64,000 bases of DNA from Balanoglossus misakiensis (taxonomy: Eukaryota > Hemichordata), in NCBI GenBank assembly GCA_040954595.2, contig CM082595.2, positions 4,216,001 to 4,280,000 of the forward strand, in the 5' to 3' direction. The position numbers and the translations under genes are program-made. Every line of letters starts with the position of its first letter. Position 1 is the stretch's first letter. Under the pieces are notes generated by a model. The model saw nothing but the letters and a program-made list of their open reading frames with translations. It did no database searches and was not told where the DNA came from. This document shows, one piece after another, positions 62,601 to 64,000 of the stretch.

Positions 62601-64000
62601 AAGATTTATTTTCAAAAATCGACGAAATTTTGACATTTGGCCATTTCTCACAAAAAATCATGGGTTATAGCTCATCAAAATCATTACAAAATCACAATTT
62701 TCCGACTTTTTTAATTTTCAAAATTTTGCCATTTTTCACAAAAATCATGGGTTATAGCCCATGAAAATCATCAAAAAATCACAATTTTCCGACTTTTTTA
62801 ATTTTCAAAATTTTGCCATTTTTCACAAAAATCATGGGTTATAGCCCATGAAAATCATCAAAAAATCACAATTTTCCGACTTTTTTAATTTTCAAAATTT
62901 GGCCATTTTTCACAAAAATCATGGGTTATAGCCCATGAAAATCATCAAAAAATGACAATTTTCCGACTTTTTTAATTTTCAAAATTTGGCCATTTTACAC
63001 AAAAATCATGGGTTATAGCCCATGAAAATCATCAAAAAATGACAATTTTCCGACTTTTTTAATTTTCTAAATTTGGCCATTTTTCACAAAAATCATGGGT
63101 TATAGCCCATGAAAATCATCAAAAAATGACAATTTTCCGACTTTTTAATTTTCAAAATTGGGCCATTTTTCACAAAAATCATGGGTTATAGCCCATGATT
63201 TTCATCAAAAAATCACAATTTTCCGACTTTTTTAATTTTCAAAATTTGGCCATTTTTCACAAAAATCATGGGTTATAGCCCATGAAAATCATCAAAAAAT
63301 CACAATTTTCCGACTTTTTTAATTTTCAAAATTTGGCCATTTTTCACAAAAATCATGGGTTATAGCCCATGATTTTCATCAAAAAATCACAATTTTCCGA
63401 CTTTTTTAATTTTCAAAATTTGGCCATTTTTCACAAAAATCATGGGTTATAGCCCATGATTTTCATCAAAAAATCACAATTTTCCGACTTTTTTAATTTT
63501 CAAAATTTGGCCATTTTTCACAAAAATCATGGGTTATAGCCCATGATTTTCATCAAAAAATCACAATTTTCCGACTTTTTTAATTTTCAAAATTTGGCCA
63601 TTTTTCACAAAAATCATGGGTTATAGCCCATGATTTTCATCAAAAAATCACAATTTTCCGACTTTTTTAATTTTCAAAATTTGGCCATTTTTCACAAAAA
63701 TCATGGGTTATAGCCCATGATTTTCATCAAAAAATCACAATTTTCCGACTTTTTAATTTTCAAAATTTGGCCATTTTTCACAAAAATCATGGGTTATAGC
63801 CCATGATTTTCATCAAAAAATCACAATTTTCCGACTTTTTTAATTTTCAAAATTTGGCCATTTTTCACAAAAATCATGGGTTATAGCCCATGATTTTCAT
63901 CAAAAAATCACAATTTTCCGACTTTTTTAATTTTCAAAATTTGGCCATTTTTCACAAAAATCATGGGTTATAGCCCATGATTTTCATCAAAAAATCACAA
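62601..64000 (+). repeat. 87-bp AT-rich satellite array, about 16 copies
   Basis: The marker CATGGGTTATAGCCCATG recurs at 62659, 62746, 62833, 62920, 63007, 63094, 63180, 63267, 63354, 63441, 63528, 63615, 63702, 63788, 63875 and 63962. The period is 87, with two steps of 86 caused by the loss of one T. The first copies are the most divergent. The array runs past the window end. Confidence 0.97.

Noticed and set aside
62573-64000. Regular repeats resembling a CRISPR array
   Set aside because: There are no unique spacers. The whole 87-bp unit repeats, the genome is eukaryotic, and no cas genes occur.

Overview
The window is eukaryotic, from an invertebrate animal genome. The evidence is long AT-rich non-coding stretches, GT-AG introns, microsatellites, a DNA transposon, short transposon-derived repeats and a satellite array. 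No bacterial gene organisation is present. One gene dominates. It is an ionotropic glutamate receptor (iGluR) on the minus strand whose 14 coding exons run from a signal-peptide exon at 34116 to a stop at 1284. Every splice junction is GT-AG and the phases agree throughout, giving a continuous 989-residue reading frame. The protein has a signal peptide, an LIVBP-like amino-terminal domain, ligand-binding half S1, M1, pore loop, M3, S2, M4 and a cytoplasmic tail of about 115 residues. Several pocket residues resemble the glycine-binding GluN1 subunit, while the pore has the MQQG of AMPA/kainate channels. This suggests one of the receptor classes kept in invertebrates (epsilon- or phi-like) rather than a vertebrate AMPA, kainate or NMDA type. 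The species cannot be fixed from sequence alone; an amphioxus, hemichordate or lophotrochozoan would fit.

Layout: 1-1283 is the 3' flank. 1284-7751 is a compact block with exons 14 to 3. 7752-21673 is a 13.9-kb intron holding a nearly complete piggyBac element (16739-20019) on the opposite strand, with an intact 760-codon transposase. 21674-21835 is exon 2. 21836-34025 is a 12.2-kb intron with a degraded LRR-C-terminal-like relic, an exon-like plus-strand ORF and one copy of a small TTAA-type MITE. 34026-34116 is exon 1, with a CpG-rich likely promoter just upstream.

From about 34.5 to 61.6 kb I found no recognisable gene. This stretch holds a second copy of the MITE, a minisatellite, hairpins, a 14-bp palindrome and a TG microsatellite. 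At 61599 a single plus-strand exon encodes a WD40 repeat like the last repeat of EML (echinoderm microtubule-associated protein-like) proteins; no partner exon was found. From about 62520 to the window end there is an 87-bp satellite, introduced by one inverted copy and continuing past the edge.

The iGluR and the EML-like exon look like unrelated neighbours. The transposase acts on its own element and is a passenger in the receptor intron. No multi-gene system was found. The least ordinary items are the hybrid receptor pocket, the intact piggyBac, the paired MITEs, the tandem donor at the WD40 exon and the folded structure of the satellite.
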